64,000 bases of DNA from Fortiea contorta PCC 7126. GTDB lineage: Bacteria > Cyanobacteriota > Cyanobacteriia > Cyanobacteriales > Nostocaceae. A program made the position numbers and the translations under genes. Shown here one piece after another: positions 27,177 through 36,184 of the stretch (within the stretch, counting starts at the first letter, position 1; each line of letters begins with the position of its first letter). The stretch is from the NCBI RefSeq assembly GCF_000332295.1, contig NZ_KB235930.1, positions 895-64,894 on the forward strand, written 5' to 3'. The notes under the pieces are model-generated. The model was not told the DNA's origin, made no database searches, and saw nothing but the letters and a program-made list of their open reading frames with translations.

Positions 27177-27902
27177 ATGACAAACTGGCTTTACCGCTAC
27201 CCACCCCTTTTTCTTGGTACACTGCTCAAACGCTACAAGCGCTTTTTTGCAGATATTCAACTTCTTTCTGGAGAAATAGTCACAGCGCACTGTCCAAATA
27301 CAGGGCCAATGACTGGAGTTTCCACCCCTGGAAGCGTAGTACAGCTTTCCAAAAGCGATAACCCGAATCGGAAGCTAGGCTACACTTTAGAATTAATCCA
27401 AGTAAATGATATCCAGCCAACTTGGGTAGGTGTGAATACAGCTCTACCAAATCGAATTATTAAACTGGCTTTAGAAAAGCATCTGTTTCCAGAATTAGAC
27501 AACTATAGCTACATCAAAGGGGAAGTAGTTTATGGACAAGATCAAAAAAGTCGAGTGGATTTCTATTTAACAGGAAGTGATGGGGAGCGCCCAATTTATT
27601 TGGAAGTTAAAAATACAACCTTTTCTCAGGGAACCTTAGCGCTATTTCCCGACACAGAGACGACCAGAGGACAAAAACATCTGCGAGAATTGAGCGCACT
27701 TTTACCCCAAAATCGTGCAGTTATGCTTTATTTCATTAACCGCAGCGACTGTACTGAATTTGCTCCAGGGGATATCACCGACCCAATTTATGGTAAGTTG
27801 TTACGCGGTGCGATCGCTCTTGGTTTAGAAGTCTTACCTTGTCGTTTTCATATCTCTCCAGAAGGTGTCGAGTATTTGGGTTTAGCAGAGTTAAAAATTT
27901 AA
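27177..27902 (+). CDS. sfsA: DNA/RNA nuclease SfsA
   Basis: 241 aa, the usual length. 'MTNWLYRYPPLFLGTLLKRYKRFFADIQL' begins with the typical SfsA N-terminus, and 'AHCPNTGPMTGVSTPGS' is the most conserved block. 'KSRVDFYL' and 'YLEVKNTTF' carry the D...EVK residues of the nuclease core. SfsA was first named a sugar-fermentation stimulation protein; structural work places it with OB-fold and PD-(D/E)XK nucleases. It is a single gene. Confidence 0.92.
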   Translation: MTNWLYRYPPLFLGTLLKRYKRFFADIQLLSGEIVTAHCPNTGPMTGVSTPGSVVQLSKSDNPNRKLGYTLELIQVNDIQPTWVGVNTALPNRIIKLALEKHLFPELDNYSYIKGEVVYGQDQKSRVDFYLTGSDGERPIYLEVKNTTFSQGTLALFPDTETTRGQKHLRELSALLPQNRAVMLYFINRSDCTEFAPGDITDPIYGKLLRGAIALGLEVLPCRFHISPEGVEYLGLAELKI

Positions 27903-28153
27903 AAAAATCCTCAGCTTTTCATAAATAACTCTAATACTAATTAGGCTCATTTTTGCTAGAAAATAGAGATAATCGCCGAAATATCCAGATTGCTTTTTTG
28001 AGGAACTGGTAAGGGCTTCTACCGTCTAAAGTCAAGAGTTAGGTGTGATGAGTCATGGCTGATTAATTCAGCACTCTCCCGTATACTTCCCCTTCTCATT
28101 CTGGGGTAGCGTGGTTAACAATGGGTGGGACATGTTGCAAATGATTCAATCTT

Positions 28154-28408
28154 ATGCCTAGAACACCGAATGAATACATAATCCATATCCTCATGGAAAG
28201 TGGACACCGGGAAGAAGTACGTTTTCCGACTATTCAAGAGTTCCAGAAGTGGTATAGCGGCGAACTTGTGCCCAAAGCTGCTTCTCATGACTTTATCAGC
28301 GTGCCGATTAAGAACATTCAAGGAGAGTATATGGTGGTACGCCCATCTCGAATTGTAGCGCTGCGAGTAGAACCAGTTTTTAGTTCTAGTGTTGAAAGAT
28401 ACCAATAA
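28154..28408 (+). CDS. Conserved hypothetical protein, 84 aa, directly joined to mltA
   Basis: A compact soluble protein with no membrane segment or cysteine: 'MPRTPNEYIIHILMESGHR' at the start, then 'FPTIQEFQKWYSGELVPKA' and a final beta-rich part. I do not know a function. Its stop is immediately followed by the ATG of mltA with no gap, so the two genes are almost certainly one operon. Conservation in cyanobacteria is my impression only. Confidence 0.7.
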   Translation: MPRTPNEYIIHILMESGHREEVRFPTIQEFQKWYSGELVPKAASHDFISVPIKNIQGEYMVVRPSRIVALRVEPVFSSSVERYQ

Positions 28409-29668
28409 ATGATGAGAAAAACCCTTGCTTTGCTTTCCTTAAGTCTAGGAATTACCACCGTAAATACACTATGGTCTGCTGTGGCTCAAGTGCCAAATTT
28501 ACCACCGCCAATCCAGACCAGCCCTGTGATACCCATCCCCGTACCGCCGAGTACTCCTGAAGTATCACCACCGCTGAAACTGATGGACTTAGGAAGCGAT
28601 TGTACCCCCCGCCACGCTTGTTTGGGTTGGGATGAGCAAATTTGGGGTAGCAGGGGTAAAAAAGGCGATCGCCTAGCGCTACTCGCATCGATTGACAACA
28701 GTCTGCGTTATTTAGCGAAGGATACAGCGATCGCCACCTATCAACAATATCCCATTCCCGGAATTACCCTCGACCGCGTGCGTCGGAGTTTACTGCGTTT
28801 CCGCCAGTTGGTAGTTAAATCTAAATCTCCAGCACAACTACAAGCTGCTGTCCGTCAAGAGTTTGCTTTTTATAAATCCGTGGGCAACGATGGTAACGGA
28901 ACTGTAAAATTCACAGCTTATTACGAGCCAATTTATACGGCAAGTCGTGTAAAAACATCAGTATATAAATACCCCTTATATCGCCTACCACCAGACTTTG
29001 AAAAATGGGCTAAACCTCACCCCAAACGGCTAGATTTGGAAGGAAAAGACGGTTTATTGGGGAACAAAAGCCAGCTACGCGGTTTAGAACTAGTTTGGTT
29101 CCGCGATCGCCTAGATGCATACATGGTACATATCCAAGGTTCCGCCCAAATTAAACTCACAAACGGTAGAACTACCTCCGTTGGTTATGCAGGCGGCACA
29201 GATTATCCTTGGACAAGTATCGGTAGAGAACTGGCAAAAGATGGTAAGCTGGCGCAAAACAAATTAACGCTACCAGGTGTTGTGCAATTTTTCCAACAAA
29301 ATCCCAAAGAGTTAAACAATTATCTTCCCCGTTGGGAACGGTTTGTGTTCTTCAAAGAAACAAACGGTACACAAGCCACAGGTAGTATTCATGTGCCGGT
29401 GACTGCAGAGCGTTCCATCGCCACAGACAAGTCTCTCATGCCTCCAGGCGCCCTTGCCTTAGTTAATACTTCTTTACCTTATCCTGCCCGCCCTGGCAAA
29501 CTAGAATATCGTCAAGTCAGCCGCTTTGTACTAGATCAAGATACAGGTAGCGCCATCAAAGGGCCGGGAAGAGTAGATTACTTCATGGGTACCGGTAAAT
29601 TAGCAGGTGATCGCGCCGGTGTCACAGGCGGTAACGGTTCGTTGTATTATTTACTGCTGAAGGAATAG
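28409..29668 (+). CDS. mltA: Membrane-bound lytic murein transglycosylase A (MltA)
   Basis: 419 aa. The N-terminus is a signal peptide ('KTLALLSLSLGITTVNTLW', then an Ala-rich site) and a proline-rich linker. The MltA barrel ('FTAYYEPIYTASR', 'LVWFRDRLDAYMVHIQGSA') is followed by the C-terminal 3D domain, where 'FVLDQDTGSAIKGPGRVDYF' carries the conserved aspartates. MltA cleaves the glycan backbone of peptidoglycan, leaving 1,6-anhydromuramyl ends. There is no lipobox cysteine, so it is probably periplasmic rather than lipid-anchored. It is translated directly after the 84-aa protein. Confidence 0.92.
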   Translation: MMRKTLALLSLSLGITTVNTLWSAVAQVPNLPPPIQTSPVIPIPVPPSTPEVSPPLKLMDLGSDCTPRHACLGWDEQIWGSRGKKGDRLALLASIDNSLRYLAKDTAIATYQQYPIPGITLDRVRRSLLRFRQLVVKSKSPAQLQAAVRQEFAFYKSVGNDGNGTVKFTAYYEPIYTASRVKTSVYKYPLYRLPPDFEKWAKPHPKRLDLEGKDGLLGNKSQLRGLELVWFRDRLDAYMVHIQGSAQIKLTNGRTTSVGYAGGTDYPWTSIGRELAKDGKLAQNKLTLPGVVQFFQQNPKELNNYLPRWERFVFFKETNGTQATGSIHVPVTAERSIATDKSLMPPGALALVNTSLPYPARPGKLEYRQVSRFVLDQDTGSAIKGPGRVDYFMGTGKLAGDRAGVTGGNGSLYYLLLKE

Positions 29669-29797
29669 CGGTTAGGGGCTAGGGAATAGGGGTTATACCA
29701 TTTCACGAAATTCTTGATACACATCACTTTTATCGCTCCCCCTGCCTCAAGAGCTTCCCCTGCTTCCCTATGTGTATCAGTTAGGGGCTAGGGGAGG
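29669..29797. repeat. Repeat module: hairpin flanked by GGGGCTAGGG strings
   Basis: TGATACACAT (29715-29724) and ATGTGTATCA (29770-29779) form a 10-bp inverted repeat, with TTAGGGGCTAGGG on both sides. It has the look of a small non-autonomous dispersed element between mltA and a convergent gene. Confidence 0.55.
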
Positions 29798-29822
29798 ATT
29801 TTACCATGCCCCGTGCCCCATC

Positions 29823-30692
29823 CTAATACGGCGGATATGCAAAATCGTCTTCATCTGCGTAAACGTAAGAATTAGAAACCCCCGCCATTTCTAATTTAGG
29901 CGTTTCTATTTTCACTGTTTCCTTACCAAACTCTTTGTGTTCTTCAAAAGCTTTGCAGATAATTGCAGATTCCTGGGAGTCGGAAGCAATCAAATATTGA
30001 GTTAAAGTCCCGACGGTGGGATGTTTGAAGTTGACGGTAGAAGCAACCAAAACTGTATTTGGTTCGATACCCCGTTCTTCACACTCAATTATCGGCGAAA
30101 AAATCCCGTGGGCGTGGAACAGCGGCCCTTTCGGTGTCAAAGGTTGCTTACGATATCCAGCATAAGTCTTTTCTAATTCGGCAACAAAGCCACCAGTGAC
30201 TTTGCCTTGTTGAAATTCACAATAAGATTTACTGAAACTCGCTCCAGCAGCACCATTGAGAGTTAACTGCAGTGGTAAATCGTGTAGAAATTTTTTGTTT
30301 TCTCCGACTATAAAAATTAAGTAGCGAGTGAAGGTTTTAAATTTCAGCTTGTCTGCGAGAAAAGCATCATAATTATCTTTTAGTGTACCTAACTTAATAC
30401 CAGTTTCCCTGTCTTTGACAGATAATGGCCCCCGGCGCACGATCACTAAGCTAGGTGAGGTACTCATGAATACCGTTTCATTACCAGAGCTAAACTCATG
30501 TTCTATTTGCTGCCAATTTTCATCAGGCTGAAAACCAACAGCATTCGCATTATCCAGTTTAATCGCTAAACCGTGGGGTTGGAGTCCATCTGCGCCATAC
30601 CGAGGATTAATCATCTGACACCAGGGGATGACTTTATAAGGGGGTGCATTAAATTTCTCGTCCTCAAAGTCGAACTTAGCAGATGCTTTCAT
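29823..30692 (-). CDS. Conserved cyanobacterial protein, DUF5895-like, 289 aa
   Basis: A soluble protein without signal peptide or membrane segment. It begins 'MKASAKFDFEDEKFNAPPYK' and ends in an acidic, tyrosine-rich tail ('YVYADEDDFAYPPY'). I believe it belongs to DUF5895, a family known mainly from filamentous cyanobacteria, but that is from memory of the general layout. Compact beta-rich core segments with an acidic C-terminal tail resemble single-strand-binding proteins in style, which is only an analogy. It stands alone, convergent with mltA. Confidence 0.6.
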   Translation of the reverse strand: MKASAKFDFEDEKFNAPPYKVIPWCQMINPRYGADGLQPHGLAIKLDNANAVGFQPDENWQQIEHEFSSGNETVFMSTSPSLVIVRRGPLSVKDRETGIKLGTLKDNYDAFLADKLKFKTFTRYLIFIVGENKKFLHDLPLQLTLNGAAGASFSKSYCEFQQGKVTGGFVAELEKTYAGYRKQPLTPKGPLFHAHGIFSPIIECEERGIEPNTVLVASTVNFKHPTVGTLTQYLIASDSQESAIICKAFEEHKEFGKETVKIETPKLEMAGVSNSYVYADEDDFAYPPY

Positions 30693-30848
30693 CTTTTTCG
30701 GCTATCAAAAGTGTTTCGTTAAACAAGTGTATCTGTGTGGAGAGGATTTGCAACGCTGATTTTGGGGTAATTTTCCGAGCAAGGGCACAATTAGCCGATG
30801 TTGTAATACTTACAGCTATTCACATATTCACAAAAATTTTGAGAGAGT
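30693..30848. other. Intergenic, upstream of DUF5895-like gene
   Basis: AT-rich DNA with no hairpin I can support; it would hold the promoter of the minus-strand gene. Confidence 0.4.
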
Positions 30849-31322
30849 GATCAGCGATCGCAATTAGGAGCTAATACTTTTGTACCACTCTTTTGGGAAA
30901 TCAGACACATTCTCCAGCAGATTTTAACACCCACTTGTCTGTTACTGGCAAATCTAGGCTTAAACCCCGCACAAGTACAGTTAATTTCAGGTTTTATTGA
31001 TACTTACCTGAAGTTAAACGACCGAGAGAAAGCCGCCTTTGAAGCACAACTTGCTAGCATTGAACCAAGACAGGAGGAACAAGTCATGGAAATTGTTACT
31101 AGCTGGATGCAAGAAGGTATTGAACGAGGACTAGTTCAGGGAAGACAGCAGGGAGAATTAGCACTGATTAAGCGCCTGCTAAATCGCCGCTTTGGTTCCC
31201 TAACTCCCCAGTTACAGGAAAGGATTCAGAGTTTATCTGTAGCTGAGTTGGAGGATTTGGGTGAAGCGTTGTTGGATTTTTCTACTGTTGCTGATTTAGA
31301 AGCTTGGTTGAGTGATAGGTAG
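30849..31322 (+). pseudogene. Rpn-family (DUF4351) nuclease remnant, 5' truncated
   Basis: From about 30909 the frame reads like the second half of cyanobacterial Rpn/PD-(D/E)XK proteins: 'QLISGFIDTYLKLND', 'QVMEIVTSWMQEGIERG', then the DUF4351 domain ('LIKRLLNRRFGSLTPQLQERI', 'LSVAELEDLGEALLDF'). No start codon or nuclease core lies upstream in frame, so the N-terminal catalytic half is missing. The ATG at 31086 could still give a 78-aa DUF4351 protein. It adjoins the IS-disrupted gene, in an island of decay. Confidence 0.7.
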
Positions 31323-31354
31323 CGATCGCTTTGATCAACTTGAGTAGGCGAGCG

Positions 31355-31912
31355 CTACCCAGCAGATTGATTCAATATATCCTCAATTCCATTTTGCACA
31401 CGTACTAATTGCGAACGCTGCTGATCAATCCAGGCTTTCTCAGCTTGTCGTTGTTTGGGTGTTTCCTGCTGATATCGCGCCTGTCGTTCTAGAAAGTCAT
31501 TGTAGAATGCGATCGCCTGTTCAATTCTTTGAGTAGCTAATCTAATTAATTCATCAAACATTACAACAACTATCTTCTCCAACCTGATAGCAACTTCCTC
31601 ATAGCACTTAGTAAACTGTTCCATACTGATCCCTAAAACTCCCTGTTTTGCTAAGGTGTCAGCGGCATTTCTAATAGAATCAATCAAATCTTTAACATTA
31701 ACAGATAATATATATATAATATTCCCTCTAATCGCTCTTTCAACTAGATGAACAATTGACTGAATAAGGGAATTGAACTGAGGTTTAATTTCTGTTTTTC
31801 GTTGTTCATCTAGCTGGTCAACACATACTTGAATAAATGATATTTGTGGCTGAATTTCTTGCTCAAGTATTAAGGCTGTACTCTGCATTAAGCTAGATTG
31901 TGTTTCTTCTAA
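31355..31912 (-). pseudogene. IS-disrupted helical protein gene, 3' part (186 codons with stop)
   Basis: This is the C-terminal part of a gene split by the IS701-type element; its N-terminal part is at 33273-33756. If the element and one CTAA copy are removed, the frame runs through the junction without a shift and gives a 345-aa protein. This part is almost wholly helical ('QFNSLIQSIVHLVERAIRG', 'LDEQRKTEIKPQ', 'AWIDQQRSQLVRVQNGIEDIL'), with heptad-like spacing. A 177-codon piece from the ATG at 31888 could still be made if transcribed. No known domain is recognised. Confidence 0.8.
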
Positions 31913-33272
31913 CGGGACTTAAGCAAAAAAAGAGAGCAAAAGAGGTTATAATGCAGATATAGCATAGGTTTCACGTTAAAATAAGCCTGATGAAAGAGAC
32001 AACTCCCACAGCCATGCCCCCATGCTTTGAAAAATGGTGTCAAAGGTTTGATGATGTATTTAATCATCAAGCGCAAAAAAGGGAGTTCAGACATTATTTA
32101 GGGGGATTATTGGGGGAAAGTGAGAGAAAAAACCTGTTACAGATGGCAGGAAACGCCATAGGGGTGAATTACCATAGATTACACCACTTTTTAACAGATG
32201 CACCTTGGTCGGCTAAAAAGCTGAATGAAAGACGCTTGGAGGTAATGAACAAGTGTAGTCAAACTAGAATTAATCGGGGATTTAGCTTGATAATTGATGA
32301 TTCAGGGCATAGGAAAAGTGGTAACTTGACTGAAGGAGTTGGAAGACAATATATTGGAGAAATCGGTAAGACTGATAATGGAATAGTAGTGGTAACAAGT
32401 CATTTATATGATGGCAGAAAAAGCCTACCATTAGATATAGAGTTATATCAGCACGCTGATTCATTACCACAGGGGAAACAAGACCCATTATTTGAGAAGA
32501 AAACCGAGATAGCAATTAAGTTAATAGACCAAACAAGAGAGCGAGGATATCAACCAGGAATAGTAATTGTAGATGCGGGATATGGTAACAATACATCATT
32601 CCTATTAGAACTAGAAAAGCGAAACTTAAAGTATTTAGGAGGAGTAGCCAAAAATCGGAAAGTCACAATTAGTAACCAAGGAAATTATCAACAAACAATC
32701 AGGCTAGATGAATTAGCACAGACGTTGCCCCAAGAAGCTTTTAGCGAAATTAAACTCAAATTAGATAAATCCCGAACAGTGTGGGTAGCAACAAGACTTG
32801 TAGAGATATCACGTCTAGAGGGACAGCGAAGTATAGCTATCGTGATGAATGCTGATACTTTCTCAAATGCCACTGATATCGACTATTTTATCACTAATGT
32901 TTCTACATCTGTTGTCACTCCAGAATGGATAGTCAACACCTATTCTCAACGAAATTGGGTGGAAGTTTTCTATCGAGAAGCCAAAGGCTTTCTCGGATTA
33001 AAAGAATATCAAGTCCGAGATAAAACTAGTCTCATACGACATTTTATCCTGGTTTTTTGTGCCTATACTTTTATTCTTTGGCATCAGCTGACTGGGGGTT
33101 TGAGACGTAGGTGGGCAACTAAACCTTTGAACACTTTTACTGATGCTTTAGAAGCGTTTAGAACAGCGATTTCTTTCCGTTTTTTTGAATGGCTAACCAT
33201 TAATCGTGACGTATTTGCCTCTCATAAAGCCAGTTTCGGCTTTATTTGGGCTTAATTTTTGTTTAAGTCCCG
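31913..33272 (+). mobile_element. IS701-family insertion sequence, 1360 bp, complete
   Basis: The ends are 17-bp terminal inverted repeats, CGGGACTTAAGCAAAAA on the left and the inverse of CGGGACTTAAACAAAAA on the right, with one mismatch. A four-base CTAA lies directly outside both ends (31909-31912 and 33273-33276), matching the YTAR target duplication known for IS701. One full-length transposase gene fills the element. The intact ends, intact gene and clean duplication point to a recent, possibly still mobile, insertion. Confidence 0.93.
31990..33255 (+). CDS. IS701-family DDE transposase, 421 aa
   Basis: The first DDE aspartate is in 'FSLIIDDSGHRKSG', the second likely in 'GIVIVDAGYGNN', and the glutamate in 'RNWVEVFYREAKGFLGLKEYQVR', the Y-(2)-R-(3)-E-(6)-K-like signature of IS4-superfamily enzymes. 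Length and the 'IIDDSG...GRQYIGEIGK' block match IS701, first found in Calothrix. The gene is intact and ends 17 bases before the right end of the element. It is transcribed opposite to the gene it interrupts. Confidence 0.93.
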   Translation: MKETTPTAMPPCFEKWCQRFDDVFNHQAQKREFRHYLGGLLGESERKNLLQMAGNAIGVNYHRLHHFLTDAPWSAKKLNERRLEVMNKCSQTRINRGFSLIIDDSGHRKSGNLTEGVGRQYIGEIGKTDNGIVVVTSHLYDGRKSLPLDIELYQHADSLPQGKQDPLFEKKTEIAIKLIDQTRERGYQPGIVIVDAGYGNNTSFLLELEKRNLKYLGGVAKNRKVTISNQGNYQQTIRLDELAQTLPQEAFSEIKLKLDKSRTVWVATRLVEISRLEGQRSIAIVMNADTFSNATDIDYFITNVSTSVVTPEWIVNTYSQRNWVEVFYREAKGFLGLKEYQVRDKTSLIRHFILVFCAYTFILWHQLTGGLRRRWATKPLNTFTDALEAFRTAISFRFFEWLTINRDVFASHKASFGFIWA

Positions 33273-33756
33273 CTAATTGAAAATTTACTTCTGACTGTAA
33301 ATTTTTAATTAAATCGTCTTTTTCAAAAATATTTAATGAAGTTTTGGGTTTGTTTGTGTTGCTATAAAAGCTGCTATTTTCTAGTCTAGCCATCCTTTTA
33401 TACCAAGATTTTTTTACTTGTTTCACAGTCTCGGATTTATATTCATTCCCTAGACGACGCAATCTCAACACACGACCACTTAAATCACCAACTTCTTCCC
33501 ATATTTCAGATGTCGCTATTTGATCAATCCTTTGTTTGCTATGCCAAATATCTTCAGCCTGTGATAAATCATTAAAACAGCCTTGAACTAGATTATTGAG
33601 CCTACTGGCAGATTGTTGAATTTCTTTAACACATGGTTCAACTGTTTTATTGAGTTTGCTAGCAGATTCCTTTATTTCTTGGGAAATTTCATCAACTCTC
33701 AAAATTTCATCTATAGATTTACTGATATTTTGTAATTCCTTAAAAGATTCGTTCAT
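33273..33756 (-). pseudogene. IS-disrupted helical protein gene, 5' part (about 160 codons)
   Basis: The start codon is the ATG at 33756. The visible part is helical with heptad-like repeats ('ISQEIKESASKLNKTVEP', 'EIQQSASRLNNLVQ'), followed by a basic region. The reading frame reaches the insertion at '...SEVNFQ' and continues, in the restored sequence, with 'LEETQSSLMQSTA' in the other part. As it stands the frame runs into the IS and stops near 33193. It is divergent from the 427-aa gene, with a shared 206-base promoter region. Coiled-coil content without enzyme motifs suggests a structural or membrane-interacting role. Confidence 0.8.
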
Positions 33757-33962
33757 ACTGCACCTTTAAATAATCTGCGACAAAGTTTGAATCGTGTCGA
33801 AGTCAACTTAAAATAGTTTTTGAATTTTTCCACCTACTATTCTTATTCCTATTACAGTATTCCCAAATTTCGTCATTAGTAACATGTTCCGAAAAAATAC
33901 GGTTATTTTTGGTGATTACAAAAGCTAGGCTGAGAAAAATTATCTTTTGATCAAGTGATAAT

Positions 33963-35246
33963 ATGCTGTTTGTATTTGCTCCCGTAATACAGGCTGGGAT
34001 TAAGTCTGGGGTTTATGAAATTGTTCGTAATACAGCAACAGGACAATTATTGGGTATAGCCAGAGATAAAGTAACTGGTAAATTTGTAGCTCACGCGGTT
34101 GGTATTGCAAGTGAAGCAATAGGAGTTCCGCTAAATACCGTATTTGCTCCCGCACAGCTAGTCATGGGTGGCTTGCAAATGCTTCAAACTCATTTGGGGT
34201 TTCAAAAAACCTACAAAATGCTTGAAACCTTACAAAACAGTGTGGGAGTTTTACAAGCAACTACATCTGTAATTGGTGTTGGTACTGTAGCAGTGGGAGT
34301 GCTGTCAGCAGTAAACCTTTACCAAACTATGAAACTTAGGGAAGATGTAAAGCAACTGAGATTAGAAGTTCAAGATGGATTTATTAATCTAAAACAAGCT
34401 TTAAGAGACCAGGGAGCAGAAATTATTCAACGGATTAACCAAGTTGCTGAAGATATTAAATTTGAGAATCATCGCTTAGTCTTAATTCAAGCCTATGGTC
34501 AATTTCAAGAAGCATTAATGTTAATTAAAACGGCTCTGTTATGTAAAGACCAAAATATCAAAAATGATACTCTGGGAGGTGCAAGGCTGATATTGACTAA
34601 TGCTTTGGCAAATTATAATAATCCGCACTTGTTAGACAAAACCTCTGCGGCTGGACACCTTCGCAGAGTAGAATGTGCTTGGTCAATTGAGCAGGCGATC
34701 GCTTTAACTTTCCAATTGCAAAATCAGTCAGCAGCTGTGAGCGATCGCCTTTCTTACCTCCAACACAAAATTCGTCAAGATTGCCTAACTGTTATTGAGA
34801 AATGTGAATCTGAGGAAGAACTAGATTTTATCTTCCCGGAAATTCTCTGTATTCGCAATAATGATTTAGCTGTGTTGGAATCATGGCAAAATCATGTTGA
34901 TTGGATACAAACTTTATCAGCAGATGAACGGCAACTTTTAGCCAGTTCGCATATTCAGTCTGCTAATGTTGAGGAGAATAAGCAAGAAGTAGCTGTTGTG
35001 TCTGAGCCAGAAGAATTAGCATTTTATGAAAATTTAAAACAAAAATCTCATTATTTATCTCTGCGCGATCAGCTTATATTTATGATTAAACCTGATTTAC
35101 GTAGACAACACGAATCTTATATTAATCAGCAAGCATTAAAATTTGGCTATCAAGGATTTGCTCCCTCAAATTGGCAAAAAATACCAGATTTAACAGTTGG
35201 TAATCTTTATTGGTATTTTAAGGTTAAAGATAAATCAAACGTATAA
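33963..35246 (+). CDS. Membrane/coiled-coil protein of unknown function, 427 aa
   Basis: I do not recognise a family. A Gly/Ala-rich N-terminal region (about 1-75) with weakly hydrophobic helices is followed by a strong hydrophobic segment at about 95-118 ('TSVIGVGTVAVGVLSAVNLY'), then a coiled coil (about 120-165: 'REDVKQLRLEVQDGF', 'IIQRINQVAEDI'). A helical C-terminal half follows. This order resembles helical pore-forming proteins, but only in outline. It is divergent from the interrupted 345-aa helical gene, so the two may have been a regulated pair. It appears intact. Confidence 0.65.
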   Translation: MLFVFAPVIQAGIKSGVYEIVRNTATGQLLGIARDKVTGKFVAHAVGIASEAIGVPLNTVFAPAQLVMGGLQMLQTHLGFQKTYKMLETLQNSVGVLQATTSVIGVGTVAVGVLSAVNLYQTMKLREDVKQLRLEVQDGFINLKQALRDQGAEIIQRINQVAEDIKFENHRLVLIQAYGQFQEALMLIKTALLCKDQNIKNDTLGGARLILTNALANYNNPHLLDKTSAAGHLRRVECAWSIEQAIALTFQLQNQSAAVSDRLSYLQHKIRQDCLTVIEKCESEEELDFIFPEILCIRNNDLAVLESWQNHVDWIQTLSADERQLLASSHIQSANVEENKQEVAVVSEPEELAFYENLKQKSHYLSLRDQLIFMIKPDLRRQHESYINQQALKFGYQGFAPSNWQKIPDLTVGNLYWYFKVKDKSNV

Positions 35247-35292
35247 TCAGACTAAAGTATACTTACTTGATTTGTAAAAATTGCATGGCTTC

Positions 35293-35325
35293 AGATCCCC
35301 GACTTATTCAAGAAGTCGGGGATCT
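35293..35325. repeat. Dispersed palindrome, also possible terminator
   Basis: AGATCCCCGACTT and AAGTCGGGGATCT form a perfect 13-bp stem with a seven-base loop. This string is, from general knowledge, a very common dispersed repeat in Nostoc-type genomes. It lies 46 bases after the 427-aa gene. Confidence 0.75.
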
Positions 35326-35437
35326 AGTTATTCATAAATGATTTAGGAGTTATGTATTAAAATTTTAATCAGCAACTAACCCAGGCATAATGCTTAAGTC
35401 ATAATAAAAGCAGTGTCTTATCCTACTCAAATTATCT

Positions 35438-36079
35438 ATGAGTAACCTACAAACAAAATTACCAACTGACACTTGGATAGCAGCTACTTGGGATGAATAT
35501 ATTCAAGTAATTGAAAATTCTGCTTATGAAAAAGCCAAAGGGTACTACAAAAACAATAAAATGAGGATTGAAATGCCACCCATAGGTAATGACCACGCTA
35601 GCGACCACACAATTGTTATCCTTGCTGCTAGTAATTATGCGGCTATCAAAGGTATTGCGATGAATGGAAAGGATAACTGTACCTACCGTAAAACTGGCTT
35701 TAACGATGCACAGCCTGATGTTTCTTATTACATTGGTGAAAATGCTGATGTGATTCCTTGGGGGACTTCTATTATTAACCTAGATACCTATTCATCCCCA
35801 AATTTGGTGATTGAAGTTGCGAGTACTTCTTTAGCAGATGACAAAGGTGAAAAACGGCTACTGTATGAAGAATTAGGTGTAGATGAATACTGGATTATTG
35901 ATGTCCAGAATGTTCAAGTTATTGCTTTTGCTATGGAAAATGGCGGTAGTCGAAGAATTACTCAATCTCAAGTACTACCAGGATTAGCAATTTCTTTGCT
36001 AGAAGAAGCTTTTCGTCGCACTCGTCAAATGAATCAAAGTCAAGTTGTCGCTTGGTTACTGGCTCAATTTCAGCAATAA
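35438..36079 (+). CDS. Uma2-family (DUF820) restriction-endonuclease-fold protein
   Basis: 213 aa, a second, diverged Uma2 protein in the window. 'WIAATWDEYIQVI' at the N-terminus, 'QPDVSYYIG' and 'SPNLVIEVASTS' (about residues 95-131) with the acidic core residues, and 'YEELGVDEYWIID' are the family landmarks. It shares the layout but little sequence with the copy at 3470. The role is unknown; it sits at the edge of the IS-containing island. Confidence 0.83.
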   Translation: MSNLQTKLPTDTWIAATWDEYIQVIENSAYEKAKGYYKNNKMRIEMPPIGNDHASDHTIVILAASNYAAIKGIAMNGKDNCTYRKTGFNDAQPDVSYYIGENADVIPWGTSIINLDTYSSPNLVIEVASTSLADDKGEKRLLYEELGVDEYWIIDVQNVQVIAFAMENGGSRRITQSQVLPGLAISLLEEAFRRTRQMNQSQVVAWLLAQFQQ

Positions 36080-36184
36080 TCTAAAACCAAATACAAATTG
36101 AAATTTTGTAATTACCAATTACTAATTAGTATTAACTCCCCTGGCTGGAATAACCAGGAGTGTTAGGGAAAATCGACTTCATGT

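Noticed and set aside
26935-27222. 95-codon minus-strand frame upstream of sfsA
   Set aside because: It overlaps the sfsA start, lacks a ribosome binding site and has no protein-like pattern.
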